This document shows positions 15,903 to 25,540 of a DNA stretch of 64,000 nucleotides, piece after piece. The notes under the pieces were generated by a model. It was given only the letters and a program-made list of their open reading frames with translations, did not search any database and was not told the DNA's origin. Position 1 is the stretch's first letter, and each line of letters opens with the position of its first letter. Source of the DNA: CAYZTD01 sp964638155 (GTDB lineage: Archaea > Thermoplasmatota > E2 > DHVEG-1); contig CAZWYI010000010.1 of NCBI GenBank assembly GCA_964638155.1, forward strand, positions 1 to 64,000. The letters are read 5' to 3'. Both the position numbers and the translations under genes were made by a program.

Positions 15903-16448
15903 CTAAAATCTATTAAGTATTTCTTCAGACCAATCAATTTTACCTATTTTATATTTTTTTATATCTTTGAAATTATTTTTTAGTATATTATATATAGCAT
16001 TGTAAATGCCATTTATAGATAAATCTGTTGTATCAATTTCAAAAATATTCTCTTTTTTATGAATATCAACTGCTTCAGTAAGTATTATATCAAGAATTTC
16101 AGACTCTATATTTTCATTTATTTTTTCTTTTTTCCAGTTTTTAATATTAAGATTTTCTTCTAATTTATTTGGATGACATCTAAGGATAATGACCTTATCA
16201 ACATTTGAAAAAAGATGTGACAGATGACCATCGATAAAAACAAGATCATTTGTCTTATGTTTTTTAAAATATTCATCTGTTTTTTCAATATCTACGATAT
16301 TAGAATTTCTTTTTTCGTCCTTGCCTAATATAAAACTCTTTTCTATTACTAATTCGTTAAGATAGATTACACTAAAACCATTTTTTTCTAAAATTTTTGT
16401 AACAGATGTTTTACCTGTACCCGGTGTTCCAGTAATTGCTATTAACAT
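15903..16448 (-). CDS. AK6/Fap7-like adenylate kinase
   Basis: The 181-aa P-loop kinase starts LIAITGTPGTGKTSV (Walker A at about 6-13) and has a Walker-B-like DLVFIDGHLSHLF and the CHP-x-KLEENL element. These match the archaeal relatives of eukaryotic AK6/Fap7, which have dual adenylate kinase and ribosome-assembly (pre-18S processing) roles. It is encoded 3 bases after the glyA stop, so a transcript glyA-AK6-AIP synthase is likely. Confidence 0.85.
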   Translation of the reverse strand: MLIAITGTPGTGKTSVTKILEKNGFSVIYLNELVIEKSFILGKDEKRNSNIVDIEKTDEYFKKHKTNDLVFIDGHLSHLFSNVDKVIILRCHPNKLEENLNIKNWKKEKINENIESEILDIILTEAVDIHKKENIFEIDTTDLSINGIYNAIYNILKNNFKDIKKYKIGKIDWSEEILNRF

Positions 16449-16451
16449 AGT

Positions 16452-17747
16452 CTAATCTATTTGAAAATAATCATATCCTCGGAATCCTTCCTTAAAACAA
16501 TAATGTAAATTTTGGAAGTTTTTTCTAAATTCCTTTATCTCTCCTTTAATCTTTTTTGTATCCTGATTTTCTAATAGTACTTTTTTATAGAATTCTGCTA
16601 TTTCATCCATTTCATGATCTTTCATTCCAATCCTAGTTAATTCAGGTGTGCCTAATCTTAAACCTGATGGATTTAAAGGATCTTTATCGCCGGGTATAGT
16701 ATTCATATTTGTAATAATTCCTGCTTGTTCTAATTTTTCTGATGCTTCTTTTCCTTTTCCAGGACCAATAGATAATAATATTTGATGCGATTCAGTGAAG
16801 CCTAGTTTTTCCCCAAATACCTTAAAACCTCTTTCATGAAGTGCTTGAGCTAATGCTTTAGCATTTTTTATTGTCTGCTTTGCATATTCTTTTCCGAATT
16901 CTAAATGTTCTGCAAAGGTAATTGCTTTAGCTGCTACATGATGTAAATGATAAGATGATGTAACACCAGGGAAGACGCCGAAACCAAGCCTCATCAAAAA
17001 CTTTTTATCTTCTTCGGTTTCACCCTTATGATCTGATAGAACCATACCGCCTTGTGGCCCAGGCAGAGTTTTATGAGTGCTTCCATTCATAACGTCAGCC
17101 CCCTCTTTTAGAGGATTTTGAAATTCTCCTCCTGCTATTAAGCCGAGTACGTGTGCTGCATCATATATTAAATGTGCTCCAACATCATGTGCTGCTTCTG
17201 CAAGTTCTTTAACTGGGCTTGGAAATAAAAAAACTGATCTCCCATTCAAACATAGTTTTGGCTTAATTTTTTTAATTAATTTAACAGCACCATCTATATC
17301 AATATTCATCTCTTCATCGTTAAAAGGGTAGGATACAAGGTTAATGCCACGTACTCCTGCACCACCCCATTTGCCAAAACTTATATGTGCTCCATTTGCT
17401 AAATCCAATACTACTGCTGTTTCACCTGGTTTTATTAAAGCTTTTAAAACCCCTATATTTGCTGTAGTTCCAGCAGTGGGTCTAATATCTGCATATTCAC
17501 ATTTAAAAAGTTTTTTTGCAAGCTCCATTCCTTTTAACTCAACGTTATCAAAAAATTTACAGCCTTGATAATATCTATTCCCTGGTGTGCCTTCTGCATA
17601 TCTTCCATGAAAATCAGATAATAGCATTTCTCTACATAATGGAGATAGAACATTTTCGCTAGCTATCATAGGTATAGATTCAGCAAATAATTTATTATTT
17701 AACCTTGCCTGTTTTCTAACATATTCTGCTTCTTTTAACCAACTCAT
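16452..17747 (-). CDS. glyA: serine hydroxymethyltransferase
   Basis: The product (431 aa from the ATG at 17747; a GTG nine bases earlier is an alternative) is archaeal-type GlyA. The PLP lysine lies in NGSTHKTLPGPQGG (about residue 225). RYAEGTPGNRYYQGC, LDLANGAHISFG and the C-terminal SGLRLGTPELTRIGM are conserved. It converts serine to glycine and loads the one-carbon unit on a pterin. With H4MPT-type MtrH in the window, the carrier is probably H4MPT or a related pterin. It heads the operon with the AK6-like and AIP-synthase-like genes. Confidence 0.95.
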   Translation of the reverse strand: MSWLKEAEYVRKQARLNNKLFAESIPMIASENVLSPLCREMLLSDFHGRYAEGTPGNRYYQGCKFFDNVELKGMELAKKLFKCEYADIRPTAGTTANIGVLKALIKPGETAVVLDLANGAHISFGKWGGAGVRGINLVSYPFNDEEMNIDIDGAVKLIKKIKPKLCLNGRSVFLFPSPVKELAEAAHDVGAHLIYDAAHVLGLIAGGEFQNPLKEGADVMNGSTHKTLPGPQGGMVLSDHKGETEEDKKFLMRLGFGVFPGVTSSYHLHHVAAKAITFAEHLEFGKEYAKQTIKNAKALAQALHERGFKVFGEKLGFTESHQILLSIGPGKGKEASEKLEQAGIITNMNTIPGDKDPLNPSGLRLGTPELTRIGMKDHEMDEIAEFYKKVLLENQDTKKIKGEIKEFRKNFQNLHYCFKEGFRGYDYFQID

Positions 17748-17805
17748 AAGACTCACACAGAACAGGTATCTTAATCATTAATAAAAATGTAATGGAAAAA
17801 ACGAG

Positions 17806-18900
17806 TTATATTTCTATAAACTCTTTGTTTGACTTAGTGAGAATTTCATAGCCCTTCTCTGTTATTAGAATATCGTCCTCTATTCTTATTCCTCCAATTG
17901 TTGGAACATATACACCTGGCTCGACAGTTAGAACCATGTTCTCAGATAGAGATACCTCACATTCTGAGTTAAAACCGACACCTCGATCATGCACATCTAA
18001 ACCTAGAGAGTGCCCAGTGGAATGAATAAATCTTCCTTTAAACTCTGTATTATCTATATAATTTTCAGCAGCTTTGTGGACTATTTTGCCCATTACCCCC
18101 GGTTTTATCTCATCAAAAGCCTTTTTTTGGGCATTAATTACCGTTTCATACATCTTTTTTTGTTTGTTATTTGGTTTCCCAAGAATAAAAGTTCTTGTGG
18201 TATCTGAGTTATATTTTTTGTATGTTGCTCCGAAATCACAGAGAATAATATCTCCTTTTTTTAACTTATAGTCGCCATGGCTATAGTGAGGTTTAGCAGT
18301 ATTCTTCCCAAATGATGAAATAGTTAAAAAAGCGGGTTTTTCAGCACCATTTTTTCCAAGATAATAATCTATTTCTGCAGCTAGTTCATACTCATACATC
18401 CCTTCTTTACATAAATCTGGAATTTTTAAAGCAACTTTATCCGCTATATTACATGCTTTTTTAATTATTTTAATTTCATCTTTGTTTTTTTTCATCCGAG
18501 TTTGTACTAATGCATTTGAAACATCGGTAATTTCTTTTTTTGAAAAAAGAGTATTAAAAGTTTGATAAGTAGTATATGTTATTCCTTCGAAATTTAAACC
18601 GATATTTTTAACATTTTTTAATCTTCTTTCTAAAATTTCATTAAACTCTTCTCTGTTTTTATAGATAAAAATATTATGATCATATTTTTTTGCAATATCT
18701 AATTCAAGTTTTGATACTAAAAGATCTATTTCGCCATTTTTATATAGGATAACTGCGCATCCTTCAAAAAGACCATCTTTTATTTTTGTAACATAAAAAA
18801 AATTCTGATCTATAAATGACTCAGCTTCATTTTTTATTACTACTGCATCAACATTTTCTTCTATAGAAAAAATTTTATTGGTTATTTTCTTCAAGCTCAT
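17806..18900 (-). CDS. Xaa-Pro aminopeptidase/dipeptidase, M24 family
   Basis: The 364-aa enzyme has a creatinase-like N-terminal domain (1-125) and a pita-bread catalytic domain. The five metal ligands are in their usual order: Asp in ILCDFGA, Asp in NSDTTRTF, His in STGHSLGLDVHD, Glu in LTVEPGVYV and Glu in IRIEDD. It removes or cleaves dipeptides at proline and is probably cytoplasmic, because no signal peptide is seen. It fits with the secreted peptidase in a protein-degrading metabolism. It is monocistronic, between glyA and the winged-helix gene. Confidence 0.92.
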   Translation of the reverse strand: MSLKKITNKIFSIEENVDAVVIKNEAESFIDQNFFYVTKIKDGLFEGCAVILYKNGEIDLLVSKLELDIAKKYDHNIFIYKNREEFNEILERRLKNVKNIGLNFEGITYTTYQTFNTLFSKKEITDVSNALVQTRMKKNKDEIKIIKKACNIADKVALKIPDLCKEGMYEYELAAEIDYYLGKNGAEKPAFLTISSFGKNTAKPHYSHGDYKLKKGDIILCDFGATYKKYNSDTTRTFILGKPNNKQKKMYETVINAQKKAFDEIKPGVMGKIVHKAAENYIDNTEFKGRFIHSTGHSLGLDVHDRGVGFNSECEVSLSENMVLTVEPGVYVPTIGGIRIEDDILITEKGYEILTKSNKEFIEI

Positions 18901-18978
18901 TATTAGCCTACCTACAGACTACAACGTAATGTAAATAAAAAAGGAATATTTTATATTTTTATTTGGATTCAAAAGAAA

Positions 18979-19362
18979 TTATTTATAACCTTTTATGAGA
19001 GTGTGCAACTGATCTAAATCTTTTCTGATGGTATCTACTTGTTTCATTTTCTCTTGTTCAAAGTTTTTTAGAATCTCTGGTAATGGTTTAGTTAATTTAT
19101 AAATATGAACCGGGCGGCCTTTACCTTTCTTTTTAAGGTCTCTTTTTTTTGCCCAGCCTCTGCGCCTCATCTCCTGCATAGCGACGCTTACTTCTGGTTG
19201 TCGTAGGTCTGCTCCTTGCTCTACCTCTGCAGATCTACATTCTTCGACTTGAGAAATAAACATTAAAGTCTTAGCAAGATTCTTAGGCATCCCAAGATCT
19301 GCGAATAATCGCACTGCTTTATCGTCTTTTTCATCCAATACAAATGATCTCTTATGCTTCAT
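18979..19362 (-). CDS. winged-helix transcriptional regulator (COG4738-like)
   Basis: The 127-aa protein has a helix-turn-helix region (LGMPKNLAKTLMFISQVEECRSAEVEQ, then QPEVSVAMQEMRRRGW) and a beta-wing KKKGKGRPVHIYKLT, followed by a C-terminal helix. This matches the archaeal COG4738 predicted regulators, which are common in single copies. The ATG has GAGGAG just upstream. Targets are unknown. Confidence 0.8.
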   Translation of the reverse strand: MKHKRSFVLDEKDDKAVRLFADLGMPKNLAKTLMFISQVEECRSAEVEQGADLRQPEVSVAMQEMRRRGWAKKRDLKKKGKGRPVHIYKLTKPLPEILKNFEQEKMKQVDTIRKDLDQLHTLIKGYK

Positions 19363-19439
19363 ATTCTCCTCATGACTCTAAATCATTCGAGAGTATTTAT
19401 ATTTTTCTCATTTTTTCAAAGAACGGGAGGGAAATTTAT

Positions 19440-19886
19440 TTATTGAAATTTTCTTATTTTAATTTTACTTTCGCTTAACATTTTCTTTGCAAGCTCGTCG
19501 GGGTAGTCTCCAGCATACACAATTTCTTTTACTCCTGCATTAATAAGCATTTTTACACATACCACACATGGTGTATTTGTACAATATAATACAGAGTTTT
19601 TTATAGAAACCCCAAAAACAGCAGCTTGTATTATCGCATTTTGTTCTGCATGAAGACCTCTACACAATTCATGTCTTTGACCAGAAGGAACATTTAATTT
19701 TTCTCTAAGACATCCAACCTCTGAGCAATGTTTAAGGCCTTTCGGTGCACCATTATAACCCGTGCTAAGGATATGTTTATCTTTTACAAGTATTGCACCA
19801 ACTTTCCTTCTAATGCATGTGCTTCTTTTGGAAACAACAGACGCCATTTCCATAAAATATTCGTCGTAACTTGGCCTCTCACCCAT
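19440..19886 (-). CDS. dCMP/cytidine deaminase family protein
   Basis: The 148-aa protein has the zinc-deaminase motif HAEQNAI (His-Ala-Glu, about 77-83) and NTPCVVCVKMLINAG (PCxxC). These bind zinc and provide the catalytic Glu. An N-terminal STCIRRKVGAILV is typical of dCMP deaminases (ComEB type), which make dUMP for thymidylate synthesis. It has its own promoter region and is separated from the next gene by 147 bases of AT-rich DNA. Confidence 0.9.
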   Translation of the reverse strand: MGERPSYDEYFMEMASVVSKRSTCIRRKVGAILVKDKHILSTGYNGAPKGLKHCSEVGCLREKLNVPSGQRHELCRGLHAEQNAIIQAAVFGVSIKNSVLYCTNTPCVVCVKMLINAGVKEIVYAGDYPDELAKKMLSESKIKIRKFQ

Positions 19887-20033
19887 AAAATCATTTCAGA
19901 ATAGAGAGAATTCTATAATAAGATTATGATTTTAAAAAGTAAAAATTTTATTTTTTATTTAGCGTTAAAATTAAAAACCTCTACTGCATTCTTTATTTTG
20001 TAATATACTAAATTAATTGGGAGCGACATTATT

Positions 20034-20351
20034 ATGGTTTATAGATATGGAATTTATCAATCAAGTCCAAAAAGCTGTGTTTTTTATAAACAAGACGAAG
20101 ATGGTAATCAATCAACCTTTAATCTTTTTGTTACACCAGATAAGACAAAACAAAAATCTGTTTCAGCATTCATTGATAATGAAGGGATGAAAAAAGAAAA
20201 CTGGTCTAAAAAGATATCAGATGTTAGAGATATAATAGATGCTTTTGGCGGATGGGCTTCTGATGCTCCTCTTATGTTTGAAATAGAGGCAGAGAAAAGC
20301 ATGAGCGAATGCTTAGGTTCAGTTTTAAAAAAAGAAGAATCTGAAGAATAA
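20034..20351 (+). CDS. hypothetical 105-aa protein
   Basis: This small soluble protein begins MVYRYGIYQSSPKSCVFY and has a conserved-looking centre (FGGWASDAPLMFEIE). GGGAGC precedes the ATG. It has alternating beta and helical patterns, with no signal peptide or membrane segment. It converges with the tRNase Z gene, with only two bases between the stops. I do not recognise the family. Confidence 0.75.
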   Translation: MVYRYGIYQSSPKSCVFYKQDEDGNQSTFNLFVTPDKTKQKSVSAFIDNEGMKKENWSKKISDVRDIIDAFGGWASDAPLMFEIEAEKSMSECLGSVLKKEESEE

Positions 20352-20353
20352 GA

Positions 20354-21274
20354 TTACTTTTTTAATTCTATCTCAAATTTTTGAAAATCTCTTGGAATAA
20401 CTGTATTTTTAAATATTTTTTTTGCTTCTTCTTCAAGTTCTGAGGCATTCATATATCTAGGAGATATATGATTTAAAAAAAGTTTATCCACTTTTGCTTT
20501 TTTTGCAATAGTTGCAGCCTCAGAAACAGTTGTATGACCATATTTTAGAGAACTATCTCCAAATTCTTTTGAAAAAGTTGCTTCGTGGATTAAAACATCA
20601 GCTTTTTCTGAATATATAATTAAATTCTCTGTTGGTCTAGTATCACCTGATAGCACTATCTTTCTTCCTTTTCTAGGAGGACCAAGTATCATATCTGGAG
20701 TTATCTTTTTACCATTTTCTAGAGTAATAGTTTCTCCTTTTTGTATTTTAGAAAATAACGGACCTTCAGGAACTCCAAGCTCTAAGGCCTTTTTTTTGTT
20801 GAATTTACCAGGTCTTTTATTTTCTTCAAGTAAATATCCAAAAGAAGGAAGTCCATGGTCTACTCTAAAAGGTTTTATTTTATATTCCTTAAAATTTAAT
20901 GTATCCTCTTGACTTATTTCATGTGCAACGATTTCATACGCGGGTCTAAAATATCCTAAGGACAAAAGTTTTTTTGTAAGTTCTATCATTCCCTTTGGCC
21001 CATAAATGTGAAGCGGTTTTTCTCTATCATTTAATTGCATAGTCTGAATTAGACCAGGTAATCCCAGAAAATGATCTCCATGAAAATGAGTAATAAAAAT
21101 CTTTGTAATCTGCATATAGCTAAGTTTTGATTTTTGAAACTGTCGCTGTGTACCTTCCCCGCAATCAAAAAGTAGTATTTCCTTTCCTCTTTTTATTGCA
21201 GTAGATGCTACATTTCTCTTAGCAGTGGGCCAACTGCCACCTGTTCCAAGAAAGATAATACTAAGTTGAGTCAT
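20354..21274 (-). CDS. rnz: ribonuclease Z (tRNA 3' endonuclease)
   Basis: The 306-aa metallo-beta-lactamase has the HxHxDH motif (His63, His65, Asp67, His68 in THFHGDH) and a phosphodiesterase-type LGTGGSWPT start. The PxKxRN-like region is replaced by GPPRKGRKIVLSGDTRPT, and a C-terminal FLNHISPRY supplies a late His. It is of normal short tRNase Z size. It cuts tRNA precursors after the discriminator base. CCA is not encoded in the tRNA gene of this window, so CCA addition must follow. Confidence 0.95.
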   Translation of the reverse strand: MTQLSIIFLGTGGSWPTAKRNVASTAIKRGKEILLFDCGEGTQRQFQKSKLSYMQITKIFITHFHGDHFLGLPGLIQTMQLNDREKPLHIYGPKGMIELTKKLLSLGYFRPAYEIVAHEISQEDTLNFKEYKIKPFRVDHGLPSFGYLLEENKRPGKFNKKKALELGVPEGPLFSKIQKGETITLENGKKITPDMILGPPRKGRKIVLSGDTRPTENLIIYSEKADVLIHEATFSKEFGDSSLKYGHTTVSEAATIAKKAKVDKLFLNHISPRYMNASELEEEAKKIFKNTVIPRDFQKFEIELKK

Positions 21275-21313
21275 AACAACAAGGGATTGTAATATGTTGT
21301 ATAAGATTTATGG

Positions 21314-22318
21314 TCATTTTTCAAAAACTGCAAAAAAACGTGTAAGACTTCTATGGGACCTAAAACTATGAATCTCATATAATTTTAGATATTTTTTGCC
21401 GAGATTTATCATTTTTTTATCAGATAAACCAATTACCGCCCTATGATTTTCCTTTAATATTTTTGAAATATTTTGAAAGGATCTTTTATATAGTTCTTTC
21501 ATTTTCTCACCTTTCGTTGTTGTTGATTTACCATAAGGCATATCTGTAACTACTGCATCAACTCTAGTAAAATATTTATCGATTTTTCCTATATCTGTAG
21601 AGATAAGTTTATAATTTTTTATATTGTAGTAATCTAATGTTTTTTTACACCCTTCTACCATTTTTTCTTCTATGTCGCTACCAAAAACCTTAATCCCCAT
21701 TAAGCCTGCCTCAATTATTATCCCTCCTGTACCGCAGAAAGGATCTAAAATAGTTTGATTTTTTTTAACACATGAAAGATTAACAAGAGCTCTTGCTATT
21801 TTTGGATGAAGAGATATTGGTGAAAAAAAGGGTCTAAACTGAACTTTTCTTTTTTCAAATTTTGATCTATTAACATCATAAATCTTTTTTCCAACATATA
21901 CTTTTGAATCAGTAATTAATGCCCGTATTTCAATATCTGGTGTTTTAAGATCAACTTTTCTGTTTTTTGTAAAAACATCTGCAAGAGTTCTTACTATTTT
22001 TTGTGAATTTATATTTTTTGATCTATTTTTGTATCTTATAGCAATTGATCCTTTAAAATCAAAATTTTTGTTTTCTGCATGTTTTCCTAGTTTTTCTTGC
22101 TCCGGGTTACAGGCAAAAAGAAATTTATTTACAAAAAAAGTGAATGATAATCTTCCAAAAGTTTCTTCAATTTTTCTAGAATTTTTAGTTTCTATTAAAA
22201 ATATATCTTTATTTGACTCAATTATCTTATATTCAACGTTATTTGCCTTCAAAATACATTTTATTTCAGAAGTGGGAAAAGTTTTATGTTCTTTTGAAAG
22301 TTCAAATAAATATTTCAT
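21314..22318 (-). CDS. tRNA (guanine10-N2)-methyltransferase Trm-G10-like
   Basis: The 334-aa protein has an N-terminal THUMP-type RNA-binding region (about 50-150) and a Rossmann methyltransferase domain with motif I DPFCGTGGIIIEAGLMG (about 198-214). Motif IV reads TDMPYGKST, with Met where these enzymes usually have Pro (DPPY). It methylates G10 of tRNA using SAM. It sits between tRNase Z and the antiporter on the same strand, so tRNA processing genes are grouped. Confidence 0.88.
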   Translation of the reverse strand: MKYLFELSKEHKTFPTSEIKCILKANNVEYKIIESNKDIFLIETKNSRKIEETFGRLSFTFFVNKFLFACNPEQEKLGKHAENKNFDFKGSIAIRYKNRSKNINSQKIVRTLADVFTKNRKVDLKTPDIEIRALITDSKVYVGKKIYDVNRSKFEKRKVQFRPFFSPISLHPKIARALVNLSCVKKNQTILDPFCGTGGIIIEAGLMGIKVFGSDIEEKMVEGCKKTLDYYNIKNYKLISTDIGKIDKYFTRVDAVVTDMPYGKSTTTKGEKMKELYKRSFQNISKILKENHRAVIGLSDKKMINLGKKYLKLYEIHSFRSHRSLTRFFAVFEK

Positions 22319-22338
22319 AAAATCATTTTCTAAATAGT

Positions 22339-23583
22339 TTACTCTTTTTTAAATAAAGCTTTAATAAATACTGGTGCTATAACTGTTGTAACAATAGTTA
22401 GAAGAATTGTTGAAATTAACAATTGCTGGGCAATTTCTCCTTTTATTATACCTTTTGTTGCAACTGCAGCTACAATAATTAAAGCAAGTTCCATTCTAGG
22501 TATCATTCCAACACCTACTTGTAGTGATTCTATAGTTGACATACCTGAGATCTTTGCTCCAATACTTGATCCAAGCATTTTTCCTATTATGCCTACAACG
22601 ATTATAACCGCCGCAATTAATAAAGTTTCAAATAAAGGTGGCATTTCTCCATTTGTATTTGACCATACGTTCATTCCTACCCATACAAAGAAAAGAGGTA
22701 TAAAAAAACCGTATCCAATGGTTTTTATGTCCTCTTCTATCTTTCTTGATTTTATATATTGTCCTATTAAAATTCCTGCAAGAAAAGCACCTATTATACC
22801 TGATAACTGTACCCAGTTTGCAATAAATGAATATATTAGTAAAATAGCAAGGGATATACTTAAAAAAGCTTTAGGTAAATGAATATGTTCACTAGCATCA
22901 AGTATCCTATCAAGAATTTTAAATATTAATAAAACTAAAAAGAGTAGGAAAAAAACAGCTATTCTTACTCCAACAAATACAAAATTTATAAGAGTCCCCC
23001 CAATGCCTAGAGCAAATGCTAATAGAATTATTCCTATAACATCATCTATTACTGCACCTCCAAGTATTGTAGCTCCTACATCCGAATCAAGTACATGTAA
23101 ATCCATAAGTGTTCTAACTGTTACACCAACAGAAGTTGCAGTTAAAATTAGACCTATTACTAGACTTATCTCTAAACTTAGCCCAAGTAAAAGACCACCT
23201 AAAATCCCAAGTATGAATGGGGTTATCACACCTCCAACTGCTATAGAAGTAGATTTTTTACCCATTTTTTTCATTCTAGAAACACTTATTTCAAGACCTG
23301 AAATAAATAAAAGAAATATTATGCCTATTTCTGCAAATAGATAAAAAAATTCATATTCTGTTGCTTGAAAATTGAAATTAAAACCAAAGTTTACACCAAA
23401 AATATCAAGATAATGTCCTGAAAAAGTAACTAGTAACCAACCTAAAATTATTCCTGATATAATTTCTCCAAGAACTGCAGGTTGTTTGATTCTATTAAAT
23501 AAATAACCTAAAACTCTTGCAAATATTAAGGCTATTCCTACCAATAGAAATACATTGAAAATTTCTGTTTCCGTTTCTATCAA
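22339..23583 (-). CDS. cation:proton antiporter (CPA2/KefB-like)
   Basis: The 414-aa protein has about twelve membrane segments. Family landmarks are LGEIISGIILGWLL, ILLFISGLEIS and the paired ion-binding aspartates in GGAVIDDVIGIILL. It lacks a C-terminal RCK domain. The start is a TTG at 23583 whose last two bases overlap the TGA stop of the CBS gene, so translation is coupled to it. It probably exchanges Na+ or K+ for protons, with the CBS protein as a separate regulatory subunit. Confidence 0.9.
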   Translation of the reverse strand: MIETETEIFNVFLLVGIALIFARVLGYLFNRIKQPAVLGEIISGIILGWLLVTFSGHYLDIFGVNFGFNFNFQATEYEFFYLFAEIGIIFLLFISGLEISVSRMKKMGKKSTSIAVGGVITPFILGILGGLLLGLSLEISLVIGLILTATSVGVTVRTLMDLHVLDSDVGATILGGAVIDDVIGIILLAFALGIGGTLINFVFVGVRIAVFFLLFLVLLIFKILDRILDASEHIHLPKAFLSISLAILLIYSFIANWVQLSGIIGAFLAGILIGQYIKSRKIEEDIKTIGYGFFIPLFFVWVGMNVWSNTNGEMPPLFETLLIAAVIIVVGIIGKMLGSSIGAKISGMSTIESLQVGVGMIPRMELALIIVAAVATKGIIKGEIAQQLLISTILLTIVTTVIAPVFIKALFKKE

Positions 23584-24083
23584 CCTTCTTTATCATCAAT
23601 AATAGGTTTGTATTGAGTTGCATCATAATATTTTCTAATAAGTTGATGTAAGGTTAGCTCTCCAACAAGTTTATTATCTTTTAACACTGGAAGCCGCCTA
23701 AGCTTATGCTTTAACATTTTTGTTAACGCTTTTATTATTTTTTCATCTGGGTCGCATGTTATAGCCCTATGACACATAATGTCTTCTGCTGTTTTTGCTG
23801 TACCATGTTGAATTGAACTTATATCAGGCATACCAAAAACATACGAGGGAAAATGTTTTGGCGCAAGTATTGATAAAACATCATGCTCTGTTATTACTCC
23901 AACAAGCTCTTTTTCTTCTTTATTCTTCACTACCCATATATGATTTCTACCACCAAGTATTGCTAAAACATGATAAACATCCCCATCTTCTTCAATTATA
24001 GGAAGATCCCAGACTCTTCTATCCATTAATTGTTTTACTTTTAGCTCATAAAAATCTGTTATTAACCTATTCTTTTTAACCAT
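23580..24083 (-). CDS. two-CBS-domain protein, probable antiporter regulator
   Basis: The 167-aa protein has two CBS domains (about 10-80 and 90-155). Typical features are KQLMDRRVWDLPIIEEDGDVY, LVGVITEHDVLSIL and LRRLPVLKDNKLVGELTLHQL. CBS pairs bind adenine nucleotides. It is directly upstream of, and overlaps, the antiporter gene, which makes it a likely nucleotide-sensing regulator of that transporter. It has its own ATG after an AT-rich gap. Confidence 0.88.
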   Translation of the reverse strand: MVKKNRLITDFYELKVKQLMDRRVWDLPIIEEDGDVYHVLAILGGRNHIWVVKNKEEKELVGVITEHDVLSILAPKHFPSYVFGMPDISSIQHGTAKTAEDIMCHRAITCDPDEKIIKALTKMLKHKLRRLPVLKDNKLVGELTLHQLIRKYYDATQYKPIIDDKEG

Positions 24084-24134
24084 ATGTCTTTTGTAAACAT
24101 AAAAGAAATATTTAAAAACTACTTTAATTAGAAA

Positions 24135-25322
24135 TTATTCTTTTTCTTCTTTTTTCTTTTTGTCTTCTTTTACTTTTTCATCTATTTTCTTTTTTAATTT
24201 ATCTATTCCTTCAAACCATTTATCTACGCCTTCTTCATCTATCTTACCAGTGAGTCTGTTTATTTCATATCTAACATCATCTGTTCCTTCAAACCAATCG
24301 TAATCCTTACGTTTTTCTTTTTTGTTTTTAATTATTTTTTCTTTTTTATCCTCTTCTGCTTTTATAGGTACTACTTCTTTTTCTTTTCTAGACCTAGAAA
24401 TTCTTATTTCTTCTACTTTGGAATCTGGTTTACTATTAACTCTTATTTGATCCATAGACCTTGACTCGTCTTTTGAAGAGTTATTTCCATTTGTATCTAG
24501 ATCATATTTTTTCATTCTTTTTTTCTTTGTTATTTCTTTAGCTCTTTTAAAAACCGATTTTCTTTGTCTGTAATTAACAAATAGTATTACGACTATTAGA
24601 AGTATAACCGCTATTATTATTGATGCATATCCCGTATCAAAAAATTTTTCTATCGCAGAAGGCTCAGCATTTAATTCAAGTCTTAACGACGCTGTTTCAT
24701 AATCTTTATGATCTGTTTTTATTGTAATTTCTTCACGATTTTTTGGAGCCTTAAGAAAAGCTATTCCATTTTCATCAGTAGTATCTTTAGATTCAATAAA
24801 ACTCTGTATATACACATCAACTCCTTCAACAGGCTCATTTGTATCTTTATTTTTTATTGTTACAGAAAATTTTTGTTCTTCATCTACTACATAATTCTCT
24901 GGAATTATAATCAGCGTTGGTTGATCTTTAACAGTAATTGTTTCTTGAGCAAATAAATTATTTTTTGTCGCATTTATCAAAAATTCCTTATCTTCTTCTA
25001 CATCTGGTGAAATTATTTCTATTTCTCTAGTTTCAGAACTATTTTTTATGTGATATGTTTCTTCATTAAATTCTATTTTTACGTCTTTTAAGAATACATT
25101 TGTTTCTAAATTGGAATCAAATACACTAACTTTGAAGGTTTCTCCTTCTGTAATTTGATTTATAGAAAAATCAGAAGTATCTGTTATAAGTATCTCGATT
25201 TGTTCACCTTGAGATAGAACATTTATGGAAAAAAATATTGTAAAAATTATCATTAAAATTAGGGTTATTAAAAGAATATTGTAATATCTGTTTGTAGCTC
25301 TTTTTTTATTTGTTCTCCTCAT
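24135..25322 (-). CDS. membrane-anchored protein with Ig-like ectodomain and charged cytoplasmic tail
   Basis: I start at the ATG at 25322, with GGTGG just upstream; the longer frame begins with a TTG. The 395-aa protein has a basic N-terminus with a signal or anchor segment (ILLITLILMIIFTIFFSINVLS). Two Ig-like or carboxypeptidase-regulatory-like domains follow (about 35-210, e.g. VYIQSFIESKDTTDENGIAFL), then a membrane span at about 232-252. The Lys/Glu-rich tail has two WFEG motifs (DYDWFEGTDDVRYEINRL and DKWFEGIDKLKKKIDE). It is divergent from the 1000-aa envelope gene. Function unknown. Confidence 0.8.
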   Translation of the reverse strand: MRRTNKKRATNRYYNILLITLILMIIFTIFFSINVLSQGEQIEILITDTSDFSINQITEGETFKVSVFDSNLETNVFLKDVKIEFNEETYHIKNSSETREIEIISPDVEEDKEFLINATKNNLFAQETITVKDQPTLIIIPENYVVDEEQKFSVTIKNKDTNEPVEGVDVYIQSFIESKDTTDENGIAFLKAPKNREEITIKTDHKDYETASLRLELNAEPSAIEKFFDTGYASIIIAVILLIVVILFVNYRQRKSVFKRAKEITKKKRMKKYDLDTNGNNSSKDESRSMDQIRVNSKPDSKVEEIRISRSRKEKEVVPIKAEEDKKEKIIKNKKEKRKDYDWFEGTDDVRYEINRLTGKIDEEGVDKWFEGIDKLKKKIDEKVKEDKKKKEEKE

Positions 25323-25540
25323 TTCCCACCTATTGTTTGTAAGATTCCTCTTATTATAAGATATCAAACGATGTATTTATGTTTTTTTAATATTACATTT
25401 TTTCCTTTTAGTTAATATATTTTTGGTTTTTTTATAAAAAATCATTTTTTTAACCAAATATTTATTAAATATTAATTATATTATTATATATTGAAAATAC
25501 TGGTTGCAAATAGAAAAATGGTAATTATTGTAAACAAAGA

